From an uncultured Marivita sp. (GTDB taxonomy: Bacteria > Pseudomonadota > Alphaproteobacteria > Rhodobacterales > Rhodobacteraceae): 35,771 nucleotides of DNA. Positions 1 to 8,715 of the stretch are shown here, one piece after another. A model generated the notes under the pieces. It worked only from the letters and a program-made list of their open reading frames with translations. It ran no database searches and was not told where the DNA came from. The translations under genes and the position numbers were made by a program. The stretch lies in NCBI GenBank assembly GCA_947503115.1, contig CANNCS010000033.1, forward strand, positions 1 to 35,771, written 5' to 3'. Position 1 is the stretch's first letter, and the number at the start of each line of letters is the position of its first letter.

Positions 1-112
1 CGGAGCGTCTCATCCGCCAATCATGCCACGACGCAGCAGCGTTGGGAATCCTATGTCAGGCGGGGAACACTAGGCTCTTTCTAAAGTCACGCGCAGCGCG
101 TATCTGACTCCC

Positions 113-892
113 ATGTTCCGTGGACTTGCCCTGTCATTTACAACTTTGATTGCTGTTTCCGTTGCAGTTCCTGCGCGTGCGGATTGCGTTGTGTTGCTGC
201 ACGGGCTGGCGCGAACCGAGACATCTTTTGTGTTGATGCAATCAGTGCTCGAGGCCAAGGGCTATGCCGTCATGGCACCTGGCTATCCGTCGACCTCAGC
301 CCGCATCCAAACTTTGGTAAGGGAAACCTTGCCTGATGCGGTGGCGAAGTGCGGCGTGGATCGCGTGCATTTCGTGACCCACTCAATGGGCGGGATTCTC
401 TTGCGGTTCTGGCTCAAGGATAACCGTCCTGACAACTTGGGTCGTGTGGTGATGCTTGCGCCACCGAACCAAGGTAGTGAACTGGTGGATCAGCTTGGTG
501 GACTGGAGTTGTTCGAATGGCTGAACGGCCCCGCCGGCCAACAATTAGGTACCGCGCCGAATGATCTCCCGAGGTCATTGCCACCCGTAAACTTCGATTT
601 GGGCGTGATCGCTGGAACACGGTCGCTCAATCCGTTCTTTTCCAATCTCATTCCGGGTGAAGATGATGGCAAAGTATCGGTCGAGTCGACCAAAGTTGAC
701 GGCATGAATGCGCATCTGACCATGCCGGTCACCCACACGTTTATCATGCAAGCGCCTTCGGTGATCGCGCAGGTTGATCTTTTTTTACGTACGGGGCGCT
801 TTGATCCCGAACTGGACTGGACGCAATCGATCAAAACGGAAGAATTGGTCTGCATATTTGGTATCTGTCCGGAGACTGTAGATGAGCCTTGA
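113..892 (+). CDS. Secreted alpha/beta-hydrolase (lipase/esterase-like)
   Basis: Seen: 259 residues, with an N-terminal hydrophobic segment ending in ARA at about residue 23, which looks like a Sec signal peptide for export to the periplasm. An LLHGLAR oxyanion-hole motif follows at 28-34, and a GxSxG-like elbow, HSMGG, places the nucleophile at Ser91. A late Asp (EDDG) and His (VTHTF) could complete the triad. The fold resembles the EstA/triacylglycerol-lipase type of alpha/beta hydrolase; the substrate cannot be told. The start lacks a clear Shine-Dalgarno sequence, but the signal peptide begins directly at this Met. A 13-bp palindrome (ACGCGC-A-GCGCGT, 89-101) lies just upstream. The end overlaps phnM by 11 bp, so the two are probably co-transcribed. 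Confidence 0.8.
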   Translation: MFRGLALSFTTLIAVSVAVPARADCVVLLHGLARTETSFVLMQSVLEAKGYAVMAPGYPSTSARIQTLVRETLPDAVAKCGVDRVHFVTHSMGGILLRFWLKDNRPDNLGRVVMLAPPNQGSELVDQLGGLELFEWLNGPAGQQLGTAPNDLPRSLPPVNFDLGVIAGTRSLNPFFSNLIPGEDDGKVSVESTKVDGMNAHLTMPVTHTFIMQAPSVIAQVDLFLRTGRFDPELDWTQSIKTEELVCIFGICPETVDEP

Positions 893-2030
893 ACGCACAT
901 TGGTGCGCGCACATGTCCTAACGCCTGACGGATGGGGTGAGACGCCAATACACCTGTCGGATGGATTAATCGTGCCCGACGCCTCAGGGCGTTCGATCGA
1001 TTTGTCGGGCTATCTGGTCTTGCCGGGAATTGTCGACCCGCATGGCGATGGGTTCGAACGCCACATGGCCCCACGCCGGGGCGCCTTGCGAGAAGCCGAA
1101 CACGGGGTGGTTGCGGCGGCAACCGAATTGGCCGCGAACGGCATCACCACGGCCATTCTCGCGCAGTTCTTTTCATGGGAAGGCGGCATGCGCGGCCCAG
1201 ACTTTGCGGAACATGTGTTCGAAAGTGTGACCAGTGTGCGCGACAGCGTGGGCGTTGATCTGCGCCTACAGCTGCGATTGGAAACCCATCTTTTGGACGA
1301 TTTCGCGAGGGCTGAAGCGGCGATTGACAGGTTCGGGATCGGCTATGTCGTCTTTAACGATCACCTCCCCCATCAGCGGTTGTCTGAAGGTCGCAAACCA
1401 CCACGTTTGACTGGGCAGGCGCTCAAGAGTGGGCGCAGCCCGGAAACGCATTTGGCACTTATGCAAGATTTACATCAGCGTTCTGCCGAGGTTCCGGCGG
1501 CGCTGGATGCTTTGACCGCACGGCTGAATGAGAAAGGCATTGTCTTCGGGAGCCACGATGACAGTACGCTGGCGGATCGCCAAGAATGGGCAATGCGTGG
1601 AGCTACGGTTAGTGAGTTTCCCGAGACGCTAGAAGCTGCGCAAGCGGCGCGTGACGACGGAGGCCACATTGTTCTGGGGGCGCCAAATGTCGTCCGCGGT
1701 GCCAGTCATGCTGGTAACATTGCTGCATCAGAACTGGTTGCACATGGGCTATGCGATGCATTGGCCTCAGATTATCACTATCCATCGCCATTGCGCGCCG
1801 CATTCCGCTTGGAAGAGTTGGGCCTGTGCGACCTGTCTGTCGCATGGGGGATGCTCTCTTCGGGGCCGGCCCGGCTGCTTGGTCTTTCAGACCGAGGGGT
1901 TCTTGAACCGGGGAAACGAGCAGACCTGATTGTGGTCGATCCACAGACACGCCGAGTCGAGGCGACCATCGTAGCGGGCCGTATTGCGCATCTCACCGGC
2001 ACAGTCGCCGAACGTTTCTTGCAAGGCTGA
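882..2030 (+). CDS. phnM: PhnM-like alpha-D-ribose 1-methylphosphonate 5-triphosphate diphosphatase
   Basis: An amidohydrolase-superfamily protein of 382 residues, the usual PhnM length. PhnM releases diphosphate from ribose methylphosphonate triphosphate in the cytoplasmic C-P lyase pathway. Seen: the PhnM hallmark [10 protein letters not shown] at 52-61 with metal ligands His54 and Asp56, an [11 protein letters not shown] stretch near residue 285 that should carry the late metal-binding Asp, and the C-terminal [10 protein letters not shown] strand typical of amidohydrolases. It overlaps the upstream hydrolase by 11 bp. None of the other phn genes (phnGHIJKL, phnN) is present in this window, so it is an orphan here. 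It converges on purK with only 6 bp between the stops and no hairpin. Confidence 0.82.
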   Translation: MSLERTLVRAHVLTPDGWGETPIHLSDGLIVPDASGRSIDLSGYLVLPGIVDPHGDGFERHMAPRRGALREAEHGVVAAATELAANGITTAILAQFFSWEGGMRGPDFAEHVFESVTSVRDSVGVDLRLQLRLETHLLDDFARAEAAIDRFGIGYVVFNDHLPHQRLSEGRKPPRLTGQALKSGRSPETHLALMQDLHQRSAEVPAALDALTARLNEKGIVFGSHDDSTLADRQEWAMRGATVSEFPETLEAAQAARDDGGHIVLGAPNVVRGASHAGNIAASELVAHGLCDALASDYHYPSPLRAAFRLEELGLCDLSVAWGMLSSGPARLLGLSDRGVLEPGKRADLIVVDPQTRRVEATIVAGRIAHLTGTVAERFLQG

Positions 2031-2036
2031 CTCGGC

Positions 2037-3107
2037 TTAGCTTCGTTTGATGTGGTTTACGTGACCCATCTTGCGACCGGGTTTGGTCTCTGCCTTGCCG
2101 TAAAGATGCAGCGCGCAGTCCGGCGTTTTCGCAAGCGCTGGTACGCGGTCCATGTCATCGCCGATCAGGTTTTCCATCACCACATCCGCATACCGCTGTC
2201 CGTCGCCCAAGGGCCAGCCCGCAATGGCGCGGATGTGTTGTTCGAACTGATCCACGGTGCAGCCGTTCTGGGTCCAATGGCCGGAATTGTGTACGCGCGG
2301 CGCTATTTCGTTCACGATCAGGCCGTCCGAGGTTACGAACAGTTCGACCCCCAAGACACCCACATAGTTCAGGGCATTGGCGATCTTGGCAGCAAGAAGT
2401 ACTGCATCGGTCCGCTGGCTCGCTGTTAGGCGCGCCGGAACGGTTGTCGTACGCAGAATACCGTCGCTGTGCACGTTCTCGCCGGGGTCGAAGGCCGCGA
2501 CGGCTCCATCTGCACTGCGTGCCGCGATCACGGATACCTCGTGCGAAAAATCGACAAAGCCCTCCAGAATGGCAGGGGCTCCTTGCATATCAGCCAAAGC
2601 CTGCGCCGCACCATCGCGCGACATGATGCGGGCCTGTCCCTTGCCATCGTAGCCGAAGCGCCGGGTCTTCAGGATCGACGGCGCGCCGATTGTATCCAGT
2701 GCTGCTTCAAGGCTTGCCGCATCCGTGATGTCTGCATAGGCTGCGGTCCGTAATCCCAGATCCTGCAGGAATGACTTTTCCGTCAAACGGTCCTGACTGA
2801 CCCGTAGTGCCTCGCGGCCCGGGTGGATCGGGGCAAGATCCTGTAGCAGATCAAGCGCAGCGGTTGGGATGTTCTCGAACTCGTAGGTGATGATATCCAC
2901 CGATTGACCGAAGGCGCGCAAAGCCGCCTCGTCGTCGTAGGCGGCGGTTGTCACTTGATCAGCCACTTGCCCGGCAGGCGGGTTCGTGCCGGGTTCATAA
3001 ATGTGACAGCGAAAACCCAGCCGGCTGGCTGCAACCGACAACATTCGGCCCAATTGACCACCGCCGATGATGCCGATGGTCGATCCAACAGGAAGCGCAA
3101 GCGTCAT
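2037..3107 (-). CDS. purK: N5-carboxyaminoimidazole ribonucleotide synthase
   Basis: The ATP-grasp enzyme that carboxylates aminoimidazole ribonucleotide with bicarbonate and ATP in de novo purine synthesis. Seen: the N-terminal GIIGGGQLGRML nucleotide-binding loop, RFGYDGKGQ in the ATP-grasp B domain, LEGFVDFSHEVSVI, and the metal- and phosphate-binding NEIAPRVHNSGHWT near residue 270. I place the start at the ATG at 3107 (356 residues). The frame stays open for another 45 codons upstream, but those would lie inside purE and look nothing like PurK. That ATG is 4 bp after the purE stop, so purE-purK is a translationally coupled pair whose products act in sequence. Confidence 0.96.
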   Translation of the reverse strand: MTLALPVGSTIGIIGGGQLGRMLSVAASRLGFRCHIYEPGTNPPAGQVADQVTTAAYDDEAALRAFGQSVDIITYEFENIPTAALDLLQDLAPIHPGREALRVSQDRLTEKSFLQDLGLRTAAYADITDAASLEAALDTIGAPSILKTRRFGYDGKGQARIMSRDGAAQALADMQGAPAILEGFVDFSHEVSVIAARSADGAVAAFDPGENVHSDGILRTTTVPARLTASQRTDAVLLAAKIANALNYVGVLGVELFVTSDGLIVNEIAPRVHNSGHWTQNGCTVDQFEQHIRAIAGWPLGDGQRYADVVMENLIGDDMDRVPALAKTPDCALHLYGKAETKPGRKMGHVNHIKRS

Positions 3108-3111
3108 AGTC

Positions 3112-3606
3112 TTATCCGTCGTCAGAAGGAGCGTCAGGGATGGAGGCCGACAGGTCAGCCCGCCATTGGTCAAGGCGGGCGGCAAGGTCGGAATCCTGCA
3201 ATGCAAGAATGCCAGCGGCCATAAGCCCAGCATTGGCCGCACCCGCAGCGCCGATGGCCATGGTCGCTACGGGAAACCCACGCGGCATTTGCAGGATCGA
3301 ATAAAGGCTGTCTACACCTGACAAAGCGCGGGTTTGAACCGGAACACCGATCACCGGAACGCGGGTTTTGGATGCCATCATACCCGGCAGATGCGCGGCC
3401 CCGCCGGCGCCAGCGATAATCACTTGCAAACCACGGTCAACGGCCGTTTTTCCGTAGTCCCAAAGCCGATCAGGTGTGCGATGCGCCGACACGATCTTTG
3501 TCTCGTAGGGCACGTTTAATGCATCCAGCATCTCAGCGGCTTCTTTCATCGTTGGCCAGTCTGACTGGCTTCCCATGATAATGCCGACTTTGATCGATTC
3601 TGACAT
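3112..3606 (-). CDS. purE: N5-carboxyaminoimidazole ribonucleotide mutase
   Basis: A class I PurE of 164 residues, a normal length. It moves the carboxylate from N5 to C4 of the imidazole ring, using the product of the adjacent purK. Seen: the N-terminal [12 protein letters not shown] substrate-phosphate loop, the SAHRTPDR motif around residue 43 with the catalytic His, and [12 protein letters not shown]. The Shine-Dalgarno sequence AAGGGG sits 9 nt before the ATG. It is the first gene of the purEK operon. Confidence 0.97.
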   Translation of the reverse strand: MSESIKVGIIMGSQSDWPTMKEAAEMLDALNVPYETKIVSAHRTPDRLWDYGKTAVDRGLQVIIAGAGGAAHLPGMMASKTRVPVIGVPVQTRALSGVDSLYSILQMPRGFPVATMAIGAAGAANAGLMAAGILALQDSDLAARLDQWRADLSASIPDAPSDDG

Positions 3607-3639
3607 GGCGCTGTGCCCCTTCAGGTGTTCGGAGCGCGC

Positions 3640-3667
3640 ACTATAGCCAGATCGGTTCGGGGGGCAA
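3640..3667 (-). promoter_or_regulatory. Probable sigma-70 promoter of purEK
   Basis: On the minus strand a TTGCCC -35 element (3667-3662) and a TATAGT -10 element (3645-3640) are separated by 16 bp. This would start transcription about 27 nt before the purE ATG. Motif match only. I did not find a purine-operator palindrome. Confidence 0.45.
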
Positions 3668-3680
3668 CACGGGCCAGTAG

Positions 3681-3905
3681 TCAGGCGATGATATCAGGCA
3701 AAAGTCGGTCTTCGATCAGCGCGATTTTGTCTTTTAGCATCAACTTCTTCTTCTTTAAGCGCTGCAAAGTCAGTTGATCCGCCGTTCCGGTCATCTGCAA
3801 GGCGCGAATGGCTTCGTCCAAATCTCGGTGTTCGCGCCGGAACACCTCGAGTTCGACCCGGAGGACATCGTCAGTTTTCATCGACAGGTCAGTAGGAGCA
3901 TTCAT
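3681..3905 (-). CDS. YdcH-family DUF465 protein
   Basis: A small cytoplasmic protein of 74 residues, predicted to be almost wholly alpha-helical and charged. Seen: the DUF465/YdcH pattern, a first helix with [12 protein letters not shown] followed by the basic [17 protein letters not shown] helix. The family's function is unknown. The frame is open to 4157, but those extra residues lack family similarity and run through the divergent hsp20 promoter. The likely start is the ATG at 3905 or the internal ATG 8 codons later (3881), and the family usually starts close to this helix. It is divergent from hsp20 and downstream of purE in the opposite operon direction. Confidence 0.75.
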   Translation of the reverse strand: MNAPTDLSMKTDDVLRVELEVFRREHRDLDEAIRALQMTGTADQLTLQRLKKKKLMLKDKIALIEDRLLPDIIA

Positions 3906-3974
3906 GAAGCTGTGTGGTCCCCGAAAAGTGGCTGAGATCCGGAAGATACCGCTATTCTGCGATTCCGCAAAGCC

Positions 3975-4003
3975 CTTGCGTCTTGTCTGCCGCACCCCCA
4001 TAT
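3975..4003 (+). promoter_or_regulatory. RpoH (sigma-32) heat-shock promoter of hsp20
   Basis: Seen: CTTG at 3975-3978 and CCCCATAT at 3996-4003, separated by 17 bp. The established sigma-32 consensus is CTTGAAA, 13-15 bp, CCCCATNT, so both boxes and the spacing fit. Transcription would start near 4010, giving an hsp20 leader of about 58 nt that holds the thermometer hairpin. Confidence 0.75.
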
Positions 4004-4013
4004 TTCTTTTAAA

Positions 4014-4066
4014 CCGGTTGCCGAAACGGGGCCGGAGTAACACAGTCGCTTGCGTAAAGGACGTGT
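4014..4066 (+). promoter_or_regulatory. ROSE-type RNA thermometer in the hsp20 leader
   Basis: Seen: the 3' hairpin pairs ACAC (4040-4043) with GTGT (4063-4066), GTC (4045-4047) with GAC (4060-4062), and CTT (4049-4051) with AAG (4057-4059), around a GCGTA loop. A44-type and G48-type bulges remain at 4044 and 4048. All of the Shine-Dalgarno AAGGA (4057-4061) is paired. Known: ROSE thermometers mask the AGGA with a U-(U/C)-G-C-U strand that has a bulged G; here the strand is TCGCT at 4046-4050. A second small hairpin, CCGG...CCG-AAA-CGG...CCGG (4014-4035), precedes it, as in other ROSE leaders. Confidence 0.7.
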
Positions 4067-4068
4067 CG

Positions 4069-4482
4069 ATGACGAAATTGACCTTGGGGTCGTATCCCCA
4101 TCTGCTTGGGTTCGAACAGTTGGAGCGTTTGCTTGAACGCACGGCGAAGTCGGGCAACGAAGGCTACCCACCTTTCAACATTGAACAGACATCCGAAGGG
4201 TCGTACCGGATTACGCTTGCCGTAGCAGGATTTCGGGAACAAGACTTGGCGATCACCGTTGAGGATAGACAGCTTGTCATACGCGGGCGGCAACATGACG
4301 ATACCGCCGAGAGGGTGTTCCTGCATCGTGGGATCGCGGCGCGCCAATTTCAGCGGAGCTTTGTACTGGCCGATGGTGTCGAAGTCGGCGAGGCAATTAT
4401 GGAAAACGGGCTGCTGCATGTCGATCTCACACTGTTGCGTCCCGAAACCGTGGTTCAGACAATTCAGATCAAGAAGGGGTAG
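4069..4482 (+). CDS. Hsp20 / alpha-crystallin family small heat-shock protein
   Basis: An ATP-independent holdase chaperone of the cytoplasm that keeps unfolded proteins soluble. It has 137 residues, the length of IbpA-like class A proteins. Seen: the N-terminal LLGFEQLERLLER, an alpha-crystallin domain beginning at PPFNIEQTSEGSYRITLAVAGF with VEDRQLVIRGRQ, an AxxNGLLxVxL-like segment (IMENGLLHVDLTL), and a short C-terminal tail. The start is the ATG at 4069, with AAAGGA 7 nt upstream. An upstream extension to 3808 would run through the heat-shock promoter and is rejected. Expression is predicted to be heat-induced twice, by an RpoH promoter and a ROSE hairpin. Confidence 0.93.
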   Translation: MTKLTLGSYPHLLGFEQLERLLERTAKSGNEGYPPFNIEQTSEGSYRITLAVAGFREQDLAITVEDRQLVIRGRQHDDTAERVFLHRGIAARQFQRSFVLADGVEVGEAIMENGLLHVDLTLLRPETVVQTIQIKKG

Positions 4483-4485
4483 ACC

Positions 4486-4713
4486 ATGAATACGCCGTTC
4501 GATTTCAAAGATGCAGATCAGTCGAACCTTGTTTACGTGCGCCCGGTGGACGTTGCCGAGTTGCCGGATGAAGTCCGTGATGAGGTCGGTGATACAAAAA
4601 CCATCTACGCTGTCCACCGTGCCGATGGCGAACGTCTTGCTCTGGTGAAGGATCGCAAGCTGGCGTTCATGCTGGCGCGTCAAAATGATTTTGCGCCTGT
4701 TACGGTGCACTGA
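4486..4713 (+). CDS. DUF1150 family protein
   Basis: A 75-residue acidic protein of unknown function that begins 3 bp after the hsp20 stop. Seen: LVYVRPVDVAELP, then a compact YAVHRADGERLALVKDRKLAFMLARQNDFAPVTVH block. That block matches the DUF1150 pattern of alphaproteobacteria, where the gene commonly follows hsp20. It should be on the heat-shock transcript, so a role with Hsp20 is a reasonable but untested inference. It converges with the M23 peptidase gene, 6 bp between stops. Confidence 0.85.
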   Translation: MNTPFDFKDADQSNLVYVRPVDVAELPDEVRDEVGDTKTIYAVHRADGERLALVKDRKLAFMLARQNDFAPVTVH

Positions 4714-4719
4714 GAGCAA

Positions 4720-5556
4720 TCATTTTACGGCACGAAGTGTGGTTCCTCTTGGAGGGCAGCGCACTGGTCCTTGTGCAGTGATAAATCGAAAGGGCAGCGT
4801 TTCGCTCTTAACGGTTTTCGTGCCGCGGATCACATCAAAATGCAGATGCGGGCCAGTTGACTGGCCTGTATTGCCAGAATAGCCAATCCGCGTTCCAGCC
4901 CGAACTCTGTCGCCCAGCCTTACTTCCGCACCGCCTGGACGTAGGTGAAAATACTGCGCCAACGTGCGGTCGGCGTGTTGTATGACCACATAGTTTCCTT
5001 GATCTTTGTATCGCTCACCCGGGCCACCGCTGCGCGAATTCTCTTTCAGGTCCACAACAACACCATCCCGGGCTGCGTGGATGGCGGTACCTTCCGGCAT
5101 ATTGAAATCCACCGCAAAACGATGCGGTCCGGTGTGCGTAAAGTTGCCGTTGCAGCTTTGTCCGACCGAAAAGGCTTTACCATCCGCAAACGGTAGACGG
5201 TAAATGTGGCTGTCATCGTGTCGCGCGGTGATGTCGCCGCGGCTCCAAGTAAATGTGTAGCGATAAGACCACTCTGACTTCCGTCTTTGTGACAGGGTGA
5301 ATACGTGGACCCGTTCGTTTCCGCCCAATACGAACGGTCCAGCGCCGCCTTCCGTTCGGTGGAGGTTCAACAGCTCAAGTTCGATATTCATTGTGACGGG
5401 CAATAACCGATATCGGTTCTCTGCATAGAACGCGATTGCGTTTCCGGTTCGCACCGTTTCAATACAAACCTTTTGAAATTTGGTGTCGCAAGACCGGTCC
5501 GCCAGAACCAGCGTCGGTGCCATAAGTACAAGAGCAAAGAGCAACCGTAGAAACAT
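4720..5556 (-). CDS. Secreted M23-family metallopeptidase (LytM domain)
   Basis: A periplasmic zinc peptidase, likely acting on peptidoglycan cross-links, of 278 residues. Seen: an N-terminal signal peptide (MFLRLLFALVLMAPTLVLA), a beta-rich N-terminal region, and then a C-terminal M23 domain. That domain has the first zinc motif HRFAVDFNMPEGT, the NYVVIQHADRTLAQYFHL core, and the final HLHFDV motif (HxH). The DRVRAGTRIGYSGNTGQSTGPH spacer is canonical. All expected metal ligands are present, so it should be active rather than an EnvC/NlpD-like degenerate form. I chose the ATG at 5556 because the signal peptide begins there; 17 further upstream codons are open. Its promoter region carries a striking inverted repeat. 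Confidence 0.88.
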   Translation of the reverse strand: MFLRLLFALVLMAPTLVLADRSCDTKFQKVCIETVRTGNAIAFYAENRYRLLPVTMNIELELLNLHRTEGGAGPFVLGGNERVHVFTLSQRRKSEWSYRYTFTWSRGDITARHDDSHIYRLPFADGKAFSVGQSCNGNFTHTGPHRFAVDFNMPEGTAIHAARDGVVVDLKENSRSGGPGERYKDQGNYVVIQHADRTLAQYFHLRPGGAEVRLGDRVRAGTRIGYSGNTGQSTGPHLHFDVIRGTKTVKSETLPFRFITAQGPVRCPPRGTTLRAVK

Positions 5557-5583
5557 GTCAGCAGAATACCTTAATAAGGACTG

Positions 5584-5621
5584 ACTATAACGGGTCACAC
5601 GATGCACCGCGCGGTGTGACC
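5584..5621 (-). promoter_or_regulatory. -10 box with overlapping inverted-repeat operator for the M23 gene
   Basis: On the minus strand a TATAGT -10 element lies at 5589-5584. Immediately upstream, GGTCACAC (5593-5600) and GTGTGACC (5614-5621) form a perfect 8-bp inverted repeat with a 13-bp spacer. The spacer and arm together also contain the 12-bp palindrome CACCGCGCGGTG (5605-5616). The repeat covers the expected -35 position, which has no TTG match, so a DNA-binding regulator probably governs this promoter. Confidence 0.45.
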
Positions 5622-5646
5622 AATCCAGAAAAAATGTGTAATAAGA

Positions 5647-5675
5647 ACAAGGGCCGGGGATGTCCCGGCCCTTGT
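5647..5675 (-). terminator. Rho-independent terminator of sat-cysC
   Basis: A perfect 12-bp stem, ACAAGGGCCGGG (5647-5658) with CCCGGCCCTTGT (5664-5675), closes a 5-nt loop. On the minus strand it starts 12 bp after the sat-cysC stop and is followed by TTCTTATT. Confidence 0.85.
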
Positions 5676-5686
5676 TACTTCAGTTT

Positions 5687-7402
5687 TTACTGTCCAGCGA
5701 TCAGTCCAAGGCTTTCCAGCTTGAGGATGACCTGATGCGCGCAGTTGTCGACCTCGACATTCTCTGTCTCGACACGCAGTTCCGGGCTTGCCGGCACATC
5801 ATAGGGGTCGGAAATTCCGGTGAATTCCTTGATCTTGCCTTCCCGCGCGAGCTTGTAGAGCCCTTTGCGGTCGCGGCGTTCGCATTCTTCGAGGCTGGTT
5901 GCCACATGCACTTCGATGAACGCACCAAACTGTTCGATGTCCTCCCGTACCGCGCGACGTGTCGAGGCATAGGGTGCGATCGGAGCGCAGATCGCAATAC
6001 CGCCGTTCTTGGTGATCTCGGACGCGACATAGCCGATCCTGCGGATGTTCAGATCGCGGTGTTCTTTGCTGAAGCCCAACTCAGAGGACAGGTTCTTCCG
6101 AACAATATCACCGTCCAACAAGGTCACTGGACGGCCACCCATCTCCATCAGCTTGACCATAAGCGCGTTTGCAATGGTTGATTTTCCCGAGCCTGAAAAC
6201 CCAGTGAAGAACACTGTGAACCCCTGTTGCGAGCGGGGCGGCTTGGTCTTGCGCAGTTCGGTGACGACTTCCGGGAACGAGAACCACTCGGGAATGTCCA
6301 GACCTTCGGCCAGGCGGCGGCGCAGTTCGGTGCCCGAAATGTTGAGGATGGTCACGTCGTCCTTGTCGGCGATTTCGTCCATTGGTTCGTACTGTGCGCG
6401 TTCCTGCACATAGACCATGTGTTTGAAGTCGACCATTTCGATGCCGATTTCATCCTGGTGTTCACGGAACAGTTCCTGTGCATCGTAAGGCCCGTAGAAG
6501 TCCTCACCCGCCGAGTTTTTGCCCGGTCCGGCGTGATCACGTCCGACGATGAAATGCGTGCAGCCGTGGTTCTTACGGATCAAGCCGTGCCAAACGGCTT
6601 CGCGCGGACCAGCCATGCGCATGGCAAGGTTCAGCAAACTCATCGTCGTGGTGGATTGCGGATACTTGTCCAGCACGGCCTCGTAGCAGCGCACGCGGGT
6701 GAAGTGGTCCACGTCGCCCGGTTTGGTCATGCCCACAACCGGATGGATCAGCAGGTTGGCCTGCGCTTCTTTCGCGGCGCGGAAGGTAAGTTCCTGATGC
6801 GCACGGTGTAGCGGATTGCGGGTTTGGAACGCGACAACCTTGCGCCAGCCCAGCTTGCGGAAATAGGCCCGAAGTTCGTTCGGCGTGTCGCGACGAGCGC
6901 GGAAATCGTAGTGCACAGGCTGCTGGATGCCCGTGACCGGGCCACCAAGATAGACCTTGCCTGCATGGTTGTGCAGGTAGTTGACCGCCGGGTGTGCATC
7001 ATCATCCGCACCAAACACCTTCTCTGCCTCGCGGGCCTTGTTCGGCACCCAACGGTCGGTGACGGTCATGGTGCCAAGGATCACGCCTTCCTGATCCCGC
7101 AACGCAATGTCCTGACCAATCTCAAGGCTGTCTGCGAATGCTTCTGACACGTCCAGTGTGATCGGCATCGGCCAAAGTGACCCATCGACCAAGCGCATGT
7201 TTTCCACGACGCCGTTGTAATCTTCTTCGCCCAAAAACCCTTTCAGGGGGTTAAAACCACCGTTCATCAACAGTTCTAGATCGCAAATCTGACGCGGTGT
7301 CAGGTCGTGGCTGACAAGGTCGCCTGCCTCCAGCTTGAGCTTCTGCGCGCTGTCATAAGAGACATAGAGTTCGGTAATCGGGGCAAGGTTTTGGGGATAC
7401 AT
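5687..7402 (-). CDS. sat: Bifunctional ATP sulfurylase / adenylylsulfate kinase
   Basis: Activates sulfate to APS and then phosphorylates it to PAPS for assimilatory sulfate reduction in the cytoplasm. Seen: residues 1-390 are ATP sulfurylase, with PUA-like N-terminal domain, QTRNPLHRAH at 193-202 and GRDHAGPG at 287-294. Residues 392-571 are APS kinase, with P-loop GFSGSGKST at 401-409, LDGDIVRKNL and the ITKNGGIAICAPIAPY segment. At 571 residues both domains are full length, and the sulfurylase-first order is the alphaproteobacterial arrangement. Both active sites look intact. It stands alone with its own terminator and a long structured leader (7427-7484). The start has only a weak Shine-Dalgarno (AGCGAG). 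Confidence 0.96.
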   Translation of the reverse strand: MYPQNLAPITELYVSYDSAQKLKLEAGDLVSHDLTPRQICDLELLMNGGFNPLKGFLGEEDYNGVVENMRLVDGSLWPMPITLDVSEAFADSLEIGQDIALRDQEGVILGTMTVTDRWVPNKAREAEKVFGADDDAHPAVNYLHNHAGKVYLGGPVTGIQQPVHYDFRARRDTPNELRAYFRKLGWRKVVAFQTRNPLHRAHQELTFRAAKEAQANLLIHPVVGMTKPGDVDHFTRVRCYEAVLDKYPQSTTTMSLLNLAMRMAGPREAVWHGLIRKNHGCTHFIVGRDHAGPGKNSAGEDFYGPYDAQELFREHQDEIGIEMVDFKHMVYVQERAQYEPMDEIADKDDVTILNISGTELRRRLAEGLDIPEWFSFPEVVTELRKTKPPRSQQGFTVFFTGFSGSGKSTIANALMVKLMEMGGRPVTLLDGDIVRKNLSSELGFSKEHRDLNIRRIGYVASEITKNGGIAICAPIAPYASTRRAVREDIEQFGAFIEVHVATSLEECERRDRKGLYKLAREGKIKEFTGISDPYDVPASPELRVETENVEVDNCAHQVILKLESLGLIAGQ

Positions 7403-7426
7403 TTGTTATGCTCGCTGTATAAATTT

Positions 7427-7484
7427 GCGGGCTGGTTACGCCTCCCTCGGGACAGAAGTCCAGTGACAAGGGCGCACAGCCCGC
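7427..7484 (-). promoter_or_regulatory. Long structured leader element upstream of sat-cysC
   Basis: Read on the minus strand, GCGGGCTG pairs with CAGCCCGC (8 bp). Then GCGCC pairs with GGCGT (5 bp with one G-U), and after an internal loop GGAC pairs with GTCC around a TTCT tetraloop. The whole 58-nt element ends 24 nt before the ATG. It has no T-tract, so it is not a simple terminator. I cannot match it to a known riboswitch; regulation by sulfur status is an inference from the neighbouring gene. Confidence 0.5.
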
Positions 7485-7544
7485 CAATTCGGGAAGATGT
7501 GCGGACTTTGCGCCAGATTTCGCGACGATTTACCCGAAACTATC

Positions 7545-7584
7545 AAAAAAAGAGGGATGTGGGTCGGTCGATGACGTCCGACCC
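7545..7584 (-). terminator. Probable terminator of trxB
   Basis: On the minus strand GGGTCGG (7584-7578) pairs with CCGACCC (7567-7561). An alternative outer pairing of GAGGG with CCCTC ends directly at a seven-T run (7551-7545). It lies just downstream of the trxB stop. Confidence 0.6.
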
Positions 7585-7594
7585 TCCATCACAT

Positions 7595-8614
<1,020 letters not shown>

Positions 8615-8645
8615 TCAAAGCAGTAAGTGACTCTTGTGTCTCTCG

Positions 8646-8674
8646 CATATATGCGTCCGCTGCCCGGTTCGCAA
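8646..8674 (-). promoter_or_regulatory. Probable trxB promoter with overlapping palindrome
   Basis: On the minus strand TTGCGA (8674-8669), a 17-bp spacer and TATATG (8651-8646) make a well-spaced sigma-70 promoter, about 40 nt before the trxB ATG. The -10 lies inside a perfect 12-bp palindrome, CGCATATATGCG (8644-8655), which could be an operator. Confidence 0.5.
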
Positions 8675-8715
8675 ATCAATGCAAGGCGAGATCCCGTTGG
8701 ATCGTTTTTCAATTC

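Noticed and set aside
1-84. Frame +1 open from the window edge to TAA at 82-84
   Set aside because: 27 codons (..ATTQQRWESYVRR..) could be the end of an upstream gene, but I recognise no family and cannot exclude chance.
490-1122. 210-residue minus-strand frame
   Set aside because: Antisense to the lipase and phnM genes, Pro/Arg-rich without domain features; a shadow of high-GC coding.
4004-4061. TTCTTT (4004-4009) complementary to AAAGGA of hsp20
   Set aside because: It lies at or before the predicted transcription start, so it would not be in the RNA; the ROSE hairpin explains the leader better.
4108-4118. GGTTCGAA sequences resembling tRNA T-arms (also near 1031 and 19519)
   Set aside because: All are inside protein genes and have no acceptor or anticodon arms around them.
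4009-4719. 236-residue minus-strand frame across hsp20-DUF1150
   Set aside because: Fully antisense to two well-supported genes and to the thermometer.
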